From Cyanidiococcus yangmingshanensis (Eukaryota; Rhodophyta; Bangiophyceae; Cyanidiales; Cyanidiaceae): 64,000 nt of DNA. A program made the translations under genes and the position numbers. This document shows positions 1 through 9,216 of the stretch, piece after piece; positions within the stretch are counted from its first letter, which is position 1; every line of letters begins with the position of its first letter. Below the pieces are notes generated by a model that was given only the letters and a program-made list of their open reading frames with translations, did no database searches and had not been told where the DNA came from. Location: NCBI GenBank assembly GCA_013995675.1, contig VWRR01000013.1:468631-532630 (forward strand), read 5' to 3'.

Positions 1-304
1 ACTGATCTCTCGGATCAGGCTCTTCGAAAAACACTGCCTGAATACGCGGTTTGGGCTCACGTGCTGCATAAGCAGCTTCAAAGACTGCTCGAGTCAAGTG
101 GAACACGACGGTTGCATCTTTGCCACCATTGAAACTGAGCGCAATTTCCTCTGGTCGGAACGTGCGCGCAACTCCTTGCAAAAGCTGCAGCGAGCTTTTC
201 ACGACCGGAGCGAGATCAGGTGCAAGCTCCTCGGTGCGCTCAAGACACTGCCAGAACGTGGTCTTGTTCCGAGCCTGACCGACTCTCCCATCAATGCTAG
301 GCAT
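1..304 (-). CDS. FAD synthase (FMN adenylyltransferase), N-terminal part, cut by window edge
   Basis: Transfers AMP from ATP to FMN to make FAD. The reading frame opens at an ATG on the minus strand at 304, just after an in-frame stop, and runs 101 codons off the left edge. Residues 57-63 read SFNGGKD, the ATP-binding P-loop of the PAPS-reductase-like domain, followed by ATVVFHL as in eukaryotic FAD synthases (FLAD1 / yeast Fad1 type). The region before it (residues 12-50) is a helical lead-in, so no molybdopterin-binding domain precedes the catalytic domain; this is the short, fungal/plant-like form. The C-terminal part is outside the window. A PAPS reductase is the main alternative, but the NGGKD(A/C)T pattern favours FAD synthase. 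Confidence 0.75.
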   Translation of the reverse strand, partial: MPSIDGRVGQARNKTTFWQCLERTEELAPDLAPVVKSSLQLLQGVARTFRPEEIALSFNGGKDATVVFHLTRAVFEAAYAAREPKPRIQAVFFEEPDPRDQ

Positions 305-1355
305 GGTTCAGTCTCTCACGTTGCTGCTTGCTCCCTTGATCCAAGCCACGACAATGGGGCAGCAGCCGGGTGTTGCCTCGGAAGGTTCTCTAGTCGCTAC
401 GGCATGTCCGCGATCCGCCGCCAACGCGGTCTCCCCGCGGCGCCTCGGCTGGCCGCAACCTCGAGGCCAAGGAAACCTAGAGGACTCCATGAATCATGAA
501 TCTCTTCTTCCTGTCTCTTGTTCATAGACTCTAATATTGAATGAAGCATCAAGTATGTTCGTAACGATAGAGCGGAGATCTCAAACTTGTATTCAGGCCA
601 CCTGTATGAACCATGACCAACACAATCCTTGTCTAGACAAGCACTGTCTCCGATGGAAACACCATGATGAAAGTGGTTATCGATCAACACCATTCCAGTC
701 TTCGTGTTGTGTTCGATCACGGGGTAGGAACGCTGTGCGCCCAGCGTGCCAGCGCGTCACGCGGCGGCACTCGATCCGCGAACGGCCACGGGCGACGGCG
801 TGCACGACGTCGTTCCACGCGCAGCGTTGCGCTCTCTCTTTCGAACGGTTGTTCGCGTTGGTTTTTCGTCAAGTTGAACGCCATGTTGGGTTTTATTTAC
901 GCAGTGCCGAGTTTACGAGGTGGTATGTCGAAACTTTCAGTGGTAGAGACAAAATCACACTTTGTGAGACGTGATTTTCGTGTGTCTCGCACAGGTCGTG
1001 AACGAGGTGTCTCTGGCATGCACTTGCGCTTTTCGACCCGTGCGCCGCTGTGTGGTCACTTGGAGCAGCCACGTGGTGAGGAAAAGCCGCAATTGGTACG
1101 TGGGGGAGTCGGGCGACCGAGAATACCGGTTGGACTCGTGGCGTTGGTTGTGGGTCTGGTGACGGCAGCCGCTAGGGGTGTTTTTCGCACTTCCGGGCCA
1201 CTGTTCGCACAGCGGGCCGACGCACGAACCCAACGCTGGTCGCAGCGGTTCGTTCATCAAAGAAAGGCTCCACAAAAGATGCGCCGTCGAATGGCGCGCA
1301 TCTGAAGCGCATCACCTTGGATGGCGATGTGTTTCACGATCCGGAAGGCGAGCGA
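305..1355. other. Gap between divergent genes
   Basis: No gene recognised. The frame of the next gene is open from 1176 to its first ATG at 1356 and reads protein-like (ending TLDGDVFHDPEGER), but contains no ATG. An upstream exon or a lost start is therefore possible. Several overlapping ORFs here have no recognisable content. Confidence 0.4.
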
Positions 1356-2045
1356 ATGGCGCGGAATCGGCTCATTGCAAACGTCGTTGCCGGTGTTACG
1401 CTTGGCGCCATTTATCTGTACTATAGCGACCGCTGCAAGCGGGATGCCGAAGAGGAAGAAAAACGCATTCGGGCAGAGGTGGCACGGCTGGAGAAGTGGA
1501 AATCGGAGTTTGTGGATGCTCGACAGAGCAGCGATGTGAGCGACGAGGATCTTTTGGCTGCGCTTCGGGAGCGCTTACAGCAACAAAAGGAGGAGGAGGG
1601 AACCACTGGCGCTGACCAGAATCAGGAGTCAGAGTCTTTGCCTAATAAAGACGAGGATGACGGTAACAAGGACAAGGACGACGACACCGAGATGCGGAAG
1701 CGCGAGACTTTTCCAACGGAACATTCCGATCCTGGAAAGCGCAGCGGGAAAGATATTCCGCCAATGGAGGGGTCTTCACGCTCGGGTTCAGGCGGTGCGG
1801 CAACACTGGATCGACCTGGGGCCGATCGCAGCAAGCGCTCTGGACGAGGTCGTGCCTCGGACGCTCGTGGTGCTCGTAGCGATACGGGTGACCGGTCGAA
1901 TACGGACGATGCTGGTGAGCGAGATACAAGTGCTGATTGGGACCTTGAGCGCGAGCGGCTTCGCAAACTTTTCAACTTGGATAGTGGCAGTGGTGGCGGC
2001 AGCGGCACCTCTGAGAGCGATGATGTGCGCAAGGGGGATCGTTGA
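1356..2045 (+). CDS. Hypothetical membrane-anchored, highly charged protein
   Basis: Not recognised as a known family. From the ATG at 1356 the product is 229 residues. Residues about 5-22 form one hydrophobic helix (LIANVVAGVTLGAIYLYY) that would act as a signal anchor. Residues 25-75 are rich in Glu, Lys and Arg and probably form a coiled coil. The rest is low-complexity Asp/Lys/Arg/Ser/Gly, ending in a short amphipathic stretch (WDLERERLRKLF). The frame stays open upstream to 1176 without an ATG, so the N-terminus may be longer. Its codon use resembles that of the neighbouring genes. No function can be assigned. Confidence 0.55.
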   Translation: MARNRLIANVVAGVTLGAIYLYYSDRCKRDAEEEEKRIRAEVARLEKWKSEFVDARQSSDVSDEDLLAALRERLQQQKEEEGTTGADQNQESESLPNKDEDDGNKDKDDDTEMRKRETFPTEHSDPGKRSGKDIPPMEGSSRSGSGGAATLDRPGADRSKRSGRGRASDARGARSDTGDRSNTDDAGERDTSADWDLERERLRKLFNLDSGSGGGSGTSESDDVRKGDR

Positions 2046-2915
2046 GCGCGCTCTTTTGTTGCAGATGGTCCGCGCTGCGTCGTGACCAACGACGAAACAT
2101 TGCGCTGGTCTGCAATCATTTCTGGATGCGCTCAAAAACAGTCGTGTTTCATGTTGTGAGCGCTCGAGCGACGGTGAGCAACACAGGCCCGGTGCATCCA
2201 TTGTACCGTTGCGTTGACCTTGCCCTCTATGGACTCGTGAGAAGAGGCCAGCAGCGCCTCCGTCGTCGTAGCGATTGCGGGTAGCCGCTCGCATGGCTCA
2301 ACACGTTCTCATGCATAAACTTTGGTTTCGAAAAGCTGACGAGACGAAAATCTTCTGTAACAAACGGGAACCATGGACCTTCTATCCATCTGAATCATCA
2401 GCATGCTTCACGTTTTGAGGTGGATCGATCGGCGCCTCGACCCACGAGTTGTGGACGCTTTTCCTTCGAGAGGGCGCTGCACACTCGAGCATTCCAGACA
2501 TCTCCATGTCACACCGCTTTTTATAAGACGGAGGTAGCACCGCTCCGAAACGGTTCCGGCTCGAGTCGAACATCATTCCAAATGGTACGGAGATCATGCA
2601 ACATCCCCGATGGTCGTCGATGATGTGTGCGTCTCGACTTTTTCCGATTCCGTGAGAGTACAAATCGTTCGTCGCCGGTCGCTTGCCCAGGTCGCTCTGC
2701 ACCAGCCTCTCGAGGTCGTATTAAGCTCGCGATTACTCCAGATCGATGCCCGCGCCAAGCAATATCGAGCGCTCATGTCGATCCCAAGTCCTTGTCTAGC
2801 ACGTGATGCGATATTTACCCAAATATTTATAACCGCTATCCGTACCCAGGTGAGCAGCACGGGATCCTGCCGCTGGCTTGGTGAATCGCGTCTGTATTCG
2901 CCGTTGAGGCGATTC
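2046..2915. other. Intergenic gap, convergent genes
   Basis: Region between two convergent genes. No RNA gene, repeat or convincing ORF seen. Confidence 0.4.
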
Positions 2916-3572
2916 TCAGGGATCCACAGTGGTACGATCGGTTGCCAAGGAAAAGCCCCGGGCCGCCAGCTCAGCAAACAAGGTTCTCAGGCGGGCACGA
3001 TTCGCGCCCATATCGGAACGCCCTATCCGCGACGCGCTGCGATAATGAATCAGGTGCGCCTGTTCATCGACCAGAAACTCGGCGTCATCGACGAACCCCA
3101 TCAGACGTGTTTGGAATTCAGCGTAAAGATATTGCGCTGGTTTGTATTGGATGATTGTGCTGGTTTCTGGTCCGGGGTACTGCCGAACAGCGTGTCGAAC
3201 CAGAGCCAGTGCTTCCTCGGCAGAGAGGGTTGCTGGATATCGCCATGGGGGTTCGAAAGTCGGCGCGTCCGGCTTGCCACGGCTCGATACACAGTTCTGA
3301 GACTTTGGCGGGCATGCGTTAACGAGTCCTTGACCGACTAGAGCTGGGCGCGGTGCTCGCAGCGAAAGCCCACGGCGTCGAGGAACTGAGCCTTCCGTAC
3401 TTGGAGTTGCACTTTGACTCGCCGGAGGCCAAACGAGAAGGCTTAGCACTGCCAAGATCCCTATACCGACCATATAAAGCAGATATCGGCGTCTACGCCA
3501 TTTCCGCTCGACAAATCGTGTGCCACGTTCTGGCACCCGCTGAATCGTTTCGGCCGCCAAACGCAACGTCAT
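2916..3572 (-). CDS. DUF1499 family protein
   Basis: A 218-residue protein if started at the ATG at 3572. Residues about 27-45 form a hydrophobic helix (LLYMVGIGILAVLSLLVW) after a run of Arg/Lys, giving a membrane anchor. The C-terminal ~120 residues match the DUF1499 family seen in cyanobacteria, algae and plants: a conserved NCVSS near the domain start, then STIIQYKPAQYLYAEFQT, FVDDAEFLVDE and IHYRSASRIGRSDMGANRAR. Plant members are plastid-targeted, and their biochemical role is not established. The frame is open upstream to an ATG at 3920, which would add 116 Arg-rich residues that could be a targeting leader. I chose the shorter form because the extension has no conserved content. Confidence 0.8.
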   Translation of the reverse strand: MTLRLAAETIQRVPERGTRFVERKWRRRRYLLYMVGIGILAVLSLLVWPPASQSATPSTEGSVPRRRGLSLRAPRPALVGQGLVNACPPKSQNCVSSRGKPDAPTFEPPWRYPATLSAEEALALVRHAVRQYPGPETSTIIQYKPAQYLYAEFQTRLMGFVDDAEFLVDEQAHLIHYRSASRIGRSDMGANRARLRTLFAELAARGFSLATDRTTVDP

Positions 3573-4146
3573 GAAAGATGACTCTTGCGTTGGTTTAACC
3601 CGGGGCGGTTTGCGCGCGAGCACTTTCCGTAACACAGCTGCAAGTCTCCCAGAAGAGTTGAAAACTGCACGAATCGATTGCCGTAGCTGGTGCTGTTGCC
3701 CAAGTTCCGACCCGAGGCCTGTCGAGGACCGCCGCCAAAGCCGAAACCCAACCGCCACTTGATGCAGAGTCGCCACGCCAACCAAAGCGTGTATATTGTG
3801 TCCGTCCCCAGGGCGCTCTCTTAAGGTCTCACCTGAGCGACTTAGTCGCCCGAAACCAACCAGTTCTCTGCGAGTGCCCCTCCAGGCCGGCAGTTGCCAG
3901 CCAAGTCGTAAGCAACCCATACCCAGTCTCGGAGCGACAAGCGCATCGATCCGGCACGCGCATGGTCACGGGAATCAGCCATCGACCTGCGCGCACGCAC
4001 GCACGGATGCACGCACTTTGTTGATTGCATTGTGCGTGTCTATATCTATTCATTTGATAGCGGGGGTTGTTCGAGCGCTGTATGCACGTGCTGTCCCCAC
4101 CGATACACTCTAGACTAGGGGACCGTAAAAGGCGCTTCGAGTCGTC
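3573..4146. other. Shared upstream region of divergent genes
   Basis: Putative promoter region for DUF1499 (minus) and the RING protein (plus). It contains a GCGCACGCACGCACGG tract at about 3989-4015, ~130 bases before the RING gene ATG. Confidence 0.4.
3989..4015. repeat. GCACGCAC alternating purine-pyrimidine tract
   Basis: Short CGCA-repeat tract followed by a degenerate copy. Similar tracts occur just upstream of the nucleoporin gene and the dynamin gene. Could be a promoter element or a simple repeat. Confidence 0.5.
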
Positions 4147-5451
4147 ATGAACGAACCCGTCTCGCCATCCCTGCCGTTCCTCTGCAACTGGTGTCTGGTG
4201 CGCTTGCCAAATTCCGGACAGGCAATACTCACTGATTGTGGCGGTTTATTCTGCTCAGGCGAGTGCGCTTACAGGCTTCGTCAGGGGACGCTTTGTACAA
4301 TATGCAGGCGTTACGAGTGCCGGATGTTGCGAACGGGTGTCAACGGTAGCGAATTGCCATCGAGTTGCCGTCGATGTCTCTACGCAGATGTGTCTGGACT
4401 CATCGATCAGCTGCATCAGGCGCTTAGGTTTCGTGAGGTCCAGTATCAACGCCTGCGAGAACGCATTCAGCAGTGTGGGACGAGTGATCACTGCCGGGCG
4501 CCGCCGAGCCAACCAGGACGTCTCGGTCTCAAACGGTTGCATCCGAATGCTTCGAAAGGCAGCGGTGTATCGCAGACACGCATCATTGATCATGCGTGTC
4601 GAATGGACGCCTGCGTGTCGCAGATCGGCACGCCGAGTGACCGTTGTGTGCACCCTCTCGGCGCTCACGGTGCGCTACCTGAGAACGATGCTCCGGTGGA
4701 TGGCATCTCACAATCTGGTACCAGCACAAGAGCTACGGAAAACCAGACCAGGCCAGCAATGAGTGAGGTGCGAACACCCCGCTCGCCTTCAAGGTCGACG
4801 AGACTTCCGACGATTGAGTCTTTCGCACAGAGTCAGTATTCGAGACATACAGTGCGCACGTGCAGCGAGCGTCTTCAGCGCATCCGTCGAACAGGGCTGC
4901 AGGTCACTGTTGGGAGCGTCAGCAAGGTGCTGGATGCATCCAACACCATGAGCCTGCGGCTGCCCGGTCGTTCAGCCCTGGGGTTGCCGCCGCGGAGCGC
5001 TCGCAGAGGCGTCAGCCTGCTGCGTCATTCCCCAGCTGCTCCAATGGTCGCGCAGCGCCAAGGTTCGTTCGAGGTCTTGCAGCAACGACCCCGTGGAGGC
5101 CATTCATCGGCGCGCTCATCGCCAGTGATGCCCATCTCCATGAGAGCATCGCATTCTCGGGCCAAGATCTCCATGGAGATGCAGCGACCAGTGCGTACAG
5201 GCACGGTAACCAGGGCGCAGGCTGAGGACCAAACCGGCTCCGTACCAGGGACCCGACCGTCGTCGTCGTCGATGAATCCGCTCCATTGGTTGGCGAGTGC
5301 CTCCATGGCTACTTCGAGGACCAAGCGGCAAAGACCCTCAAGTGGCCCGGCATGCGTGCCAACGTCCGTGTCGAGCACCGTCTCCCACACCCTCGTGCAG
5401 AGCGAGGGAATCGACCGAAAGCGTGATCTGGTCTCCATGCCTGCTCCCTAG
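4147..5451 (+). CDS. RING / coiled-coil protein resembling RNF212-Zip3-HEI10 meiotic SUMO/ubiquitin ligases
   Basis: 434 residues from the ATG at 4147. An N-terminal Cys-rich RING-like finger spans about residues 13-55: CNWC, then TDCGGLFCSGEC, then CTICRRYEC. It is followed by another pair (CRRC, ~75-78) and a short coiled coil (about 84-110, LIDQLHQALRFREVQYQRLR). The remaining ~320 residues are Ser/Arg/Thr-rich and apparently disordered. The order RING, short coiled coil, Ser-rich tail is that of the Zip3/RNF212/HEI10 group, nuclear ligases that mark crossover sites in meiosis. Family assignment is by architecture and the TxCGxxFCxxC core; the tail is not conserved in such proteins. An unrelated RING E3 ligase is the alternative. 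Confidence 0.5.
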   Translation: MNEPVSPSLPFLCNWCLVRLPNSGQAILTDCGGLFCSGECAYRLRQGTLCTICRRYECRMLRTGVNGSELPSSCRRCLYADVSGLIDQLHQALRFREVQYQRLRERIQQCGTSDHCRAPPSQPGRLGLKRLHPNASKGSGVSQTRIIDHACRMDACVSQIGTPSDRCVHPLGAHGALPENDAPVDGISQSGTSTRATENQTRPAMSEVRTPRSPSRSTRLPTIESFAQSQYSRHTVRTCSERLQRIRRTGLQVTVGSVSKVLDASNTMSLRLPGRSALGLPPRSARRGVSLLRHSPAAPMVAQRQGSFEVLQQRPRGGHSSARSSPVMPISMRASHSRAKISMEMQRPVRTGTVTRAQAEDQTGSVPGTRPSSSSMNPLHWLASASMATSRTKRQRPSSGPACVPTSVSSTVSHTLVQSEGIDRKRDLVSMPAP

Positions 5452-6024
5452 CGACGGTATGCAAACGATCTTGCGGTCGCGTGGCATTTCCGCAAATCGG
5501 CCTCGTGCGTACCCGAGTCACCAGTATGAGTCCCTCTTTGGACCGTCGCTGAAAAGTCAACCGATGTTCGTCGACGTCGAACGCTCGGGCAACTACCCGA
5601 ATTTCAAACCATGCGTCAAAGACGCCTCCTCGAGCGAAGCCATCAATCCTATGCTGGGCTCGTTCGCACCTCTGAGAAAGCGCAGCAAGAATACGGGGAT
5701 GACAAATGGGGCACGTTAATCCTGATCCGTGCGCACGCAAAACAAGCAGTGATCACTGGTCTTGGTTTCGTCTGCTCAGTGAACGACGACAGAGCAGTGC
5801 TTCAAGAACTAGCTTGCAAGGCGCTGACCATTCAATGACTCCCCCGCCGTTTTCGAGAAAAGAAACCCTTCTCATGATGATCCTTCTGTGGGGTCAAATG
5901 CGGCGCCAGTCTTGGTGCACGCTCAATCTGTAAAACGAGTCGTCCCTTGATAAGTGTGTCAGGATTCGCCGATGAACTTGCGTTTGCTTCGATCGGAGAG
6001 GCTACATCAGATGGAGTCAAGGCC
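5452..6024. other. Intergenic gap, convergent genes
   Basis: Two ORFs of ~140 codons overlap here on opposite strands but show no recognisable motif. Otherwise nothing seen. Confidence 0.35.
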
Positions 6025-8106
6025 CTAGCTGTCATTCGCAAGACACAGTGAGGCCATGCCGCGCTCTTTTTCAATATCGGTCGATGATTCCGGAACAGAT
6101 TCGGACGGCACAAGGCCACTGCCGAGTGCCGCCTCCCGAATCGTTACGGCACGAGTCAGGAGCTGCTCTGGGTCGAGCGTATCCGGCAGCTTGCCCAGAA
6201 ACGTCACTACCTCCGGTCCATCCATTTCAGTGATCTCGTCTTGAAGGAGATCAAGCACGGCCAGGCAAACATACGTATGCATTTCTAAGCCTGAGGCAAA
6301 ATAGAAATCCCATAACCGCAGCGTGTTCTCGATGGGCATTTCACCACGGGAGAACAGCCCCTGGAGCCACCCATGCAGCCATCTTCTGTGTTCAATTTCC
6401 TCTGACTCGAAAAAGTCCGCCAAATCTGGGAGAAGCGTTCGAAAGAGCATCAGAAAATTTGCGGTTGCTCTCGTGAGGCCGTCGCCACGAACGTTAAACA
6501 AGCATATGTGCCCGCGTCGGTGCATGAGCGCACAGAAAGCGTAGTAGATGTCTGTCTCTCGGGCGGGAGAGAATACCTCCACAAAGACGTGCAGGAGAGA
6601 GACCAACGTTGGCGAATACTCAACCGGTGCATCCAGACTCGTCAGTGTATCGTGAGCCGAGTCTGGGTCATTCACCGGTGAGAGCTGGGTACCCCAATGT
6701 GCCATCAGCGGCAGCGCCACAATATGCCGAACACTAAGCTCCACCGCGTACAGGTACGTACAGAGCACAGTCACGTGACACTGAATGAGCAGAGCACTCG
6801 GTGTTCGCGTCGAAAATGGTAGAGGTCTACCATCACCAGAGGTCCGCGTCGAGCCACCTTCATGCGACCGTTCGGGACGCTTTCTGAATGCGCCCGCATC
6901 GCCGTCACCCAGAGGCCCATGTGCAGGCATTCCGTGGGCCTCATCCTTGCCGCTGCGGGTACTGCTTCCTCCAGAGATCATGACCCCGCTGAACTCGCCG
7001 GATCGAAACGAGTTTGTCCCCGATGAAGCGGACTCTGGACTAGAACACAAGATACCCTCCTCGCGTTCCAGCTGTCGCAGCCCTGCCCGTTCCAGTACGA
7101 TGCCATGCGCTGGAGCAGAAGGCGGTCGAGATGGCACTTTCACTGAATCGTCACCGTCAGAGAGATTTCCGTGCCCAGCTGTGCCTCGGACCACGGCCGG
7201 ATTCACCAGGTTGGTCTCTCTATCAACGTTTCGTAGACTTATCGTCTGATGCTCTATCGCATTGCTCAGTGCCATGCCTCTGAAACCATTCCGGCCCGAT
7301 GGGCTGTGTCCATACATGGCATTTGATGTTCTCTTCTCAAAACGCAACCGGATGTGCTCTGTTCGCAATCGCTCTCGTTCTATTCGTCGTTTCGCTTCAT
7401 TACGAACACGACGAGCAAGCGCATCATCCCAGTTGGCGCTCTGCTCGAGCGACAATGGAGACAGAGACCCGCCACCTGCACTCATCAAGGCCTGGTCTGG
7501 CCGTGATGCCAAAACATAGTCGAAGCTCCTCCGTCCGGATGCATATCGTTCACCACGAGCGCTCCTGAACGAACACGGAGGCACTGTATCCGAGGAAGCA
7601 TTTCGGGCTTCGTGACGAGCGCTGTTCGGATCTTCGTTCAGGCCACCTTCGTCTATTGCACCGGTGATGGTTGCTTCGGAGACAGCGCCACTGTCGCAGA
7701 CAGCGCTGGCAGGCTCGTGGTCCATGCCTTGCATATCCTTCACAAAAGCGGCTAGTGCTGCAGAACGCACAGCCCTGTACGCGGAGTATAGTTCTCTCTC
7801 GTGGGTAAACTCCTCCGACTTGTCCGACTTGGCCACGCCCAGGAGGTACTTCCAAACGTCTCCGCGAACGGAAGCAGGCAGGCCAGCGCGGGCACACTCC
7901 GCTAGCTTGTCCAGGTCAACGTGCGATTCGTCCTCGATGAGCTCTCTAATGTGAGCGACAGCAGTGTCTGGCGGGGTTGATCGACCCGAACGAGACTGCA
8001 TAGTACGTTCCCAGGCGAGTGTGCTCTCGTCGGGTCGGTGGTCATCTTCGCCATCCACGCCACGACCTTCAGCTTTCTCATCATCGTCAGCATCGTCCAT
8101 AAACAT
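6025..8106 (-). CDS. TBC-domain (Rab GTPase-activating-type) protein
   Basis: 693 residues from the ATG at 8106; a second Met lies at residue 3. A TBC domain is split around a long insert. Motif A is at about residues 73-90 (AGLPASVRGDVWKYLLGV). The C-terminal half runs from about 455 to 660, with YSPTLVSLLHVFVEVF, ETDIYYAFCALM, WLHGWLQGLFSREM-like sequence and NTLRLWDFYFASGLEMHTYVCLAVLDLL. The insert (~100-440) is Ser/Gly/Arg-rich. TBC proteins stimulate GTP hydrolysis by Rabs using an Arg finger in an IxxDxxR motif and a Gln finger in YxQ. I do not see either in canonical form; the second position reads YSP. It may therefore be catalytically divergent. The C-terminal half most resembles the Gyp1/TBC1D22 group. 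Confidence 0.75.
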   Translation of the reverse strand: MFMDDADDDEKAEGRGVDGEDDHRPDESTLAWERTMQSRSGRSTPPDTAVAHIRELIEDESHVDLDKLAECARAGLPASVRGDVWKYLLGVAKSDKSEEFTHERELYSAYRAVRSAALAAFVKDMQGMDHEPASAVCDSGAVSEATITGAIDEGGLNEDPNSARHEARNASSDTVPPCSFRSARGERYASGRRSFDYVLASRPDQALMSAGGGSLSPLSLEQSANWDDALARRVRNEAKRRIERERLRTEHIRLRFEKRTSNAMYGHSPSGRNGFRGMALSNAIEHQTISLRNVDRETNLVNPAVVRGTAGHGNLSDGDDSVKVPSRPPSAPAHGIVLERAGLRQLEREEGILCSSPESASSGTNSFRSGEFSGVMISGGSSTRSGKDEAHGMPAHGPLGDGDAGAFRKRPERSHEGGSTRTSGDGRPLPFSTRTPSALLIQCHVTVLCTYLYAVELSVRHIVALPLMAHWGTQLSPVNDPDSAHDTLTSLDAPVEYSPTLVSLLHVFVEVFSPARETDIYYAFCALMHRRGHICLFNVRGDGLTRATANFLMLFRTLLPDLADFFESEEIEHRRWLHGWLQGLFSRGEMPIENTLRLWDFYFASGLEMHTYVCLAVLDLLQDEITEMDGPEVVTFLGKLPDTLDPEQLLTRAVTIREAALGSGLVPSESVPESSTDIEKERGMASLCLANDS

Positions 8107-9216
8107 ACTTTCCGGAAGAAAAGTCCAGCGTTATTCCTGTTCTGTAAAAATAGCGCTGCAAACGAAGCTTTTTCTCTAGAGAAGCGCGCTTCCTCGTCGG
8201 CCGCTGGGGCGCTCCTGGTCGCCAGCGTGTCGGTTTGCCGCAAAGTAGGTCGAGTCGACTCCATCAGAGGGACTGGCGCAGCTTGCACCAACGCAGAGCT
8301 TCACGTTGACATCAGGCCAGGTCAAGCTTGAAGCGACGTGCCAAGGAGCGAGAACTGTAAGCCTTTCAGAGGCCCGATGACTCGTGTTGGTTCGCTGAGC
8401 CCTGCTGCAGAGGCGTTTCGACCACCGGACCGAGGGAGTGTTTTCCGCCATGGGTAGGAGGCATGCTCATCATGCAGGTCTGATCGAGTCCTTTTCGAGA
8501 TTAGACCGCATTTTGATCTGTCATAGGGACTGCATGATGCTTCGGATAGGGAGTTTTTTGGGTCTGAACGCAGTGCAGCGGCCATAGTGCTGTTTTCTGG
8601 GCAGTAGCAGCAGCAGCAGCAGCAGAGCGCTCCTCTCCCAGACGAACGACTGCTTGCCAACTTACCGGTATGAGATCGAATTTCGCAAGTCAGGATACAG
8701 GAACTGGGGTCAAGACTGGAGGATATGGAGCACGTTGGCTCCTATTAACGAAAAATACTGTAAACGTGCCTGATAGTGACGCAGTTTGAGGGTGTCTTTA
8801 GAGAACGTGTAACCCTTTTTTGCGAGCCAAAATGTTGGACAGCGCTCGGACGTGGCCGTTTCTTTTTTCTTTGCGTGTCGGCTCATGAGAACCATCAGCC
8901 ATGCTCCAATGGATCTTCCCAATCAGATCAATATCCCAGCGTTGACGCTTCACCTGCTTCCTCGAATGCACAGGTGCACGAATGCGATACCGCCTAGGCT
9001 GTTTCCGCAGACGATCGTTTGGTATCGGGCTTGATGCAGAGCTATTATGCGGAACTGTTTGCCGGGTGGAATGCCACGGCTCCCACAAGCTCCGGGTTGC
9101 GTATGTCGCGAACGTACTCGTTTACTCGCCATAGTGCCTTGAAAATTTCCTGTGCGGATTCGTGTACACAAACACCCTGTTTCATTGCGTCGACGGATTG
9201 CAGCCTTCATGTAACA
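8107..9216. other. Intergenic gap with an AGC triplet run
   Basis: About 1.1 kb between two minus-strand genes. It holds an (AGC)n run at 8606-8625 and no recognised gene. A 91-codon minus ORF (8176-8451) has no family features. Confidence 0.35.
8606..8625. repeat. AGC trinucleotide repeat, ~6-7 units
   Basis: Uninterrupted CAG/AGC units in non-coding sequence, about 500 bases upstream of the TBC gene start. A matching GCT run lies upstream of the HPRT gene. Confidence 0.8.
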
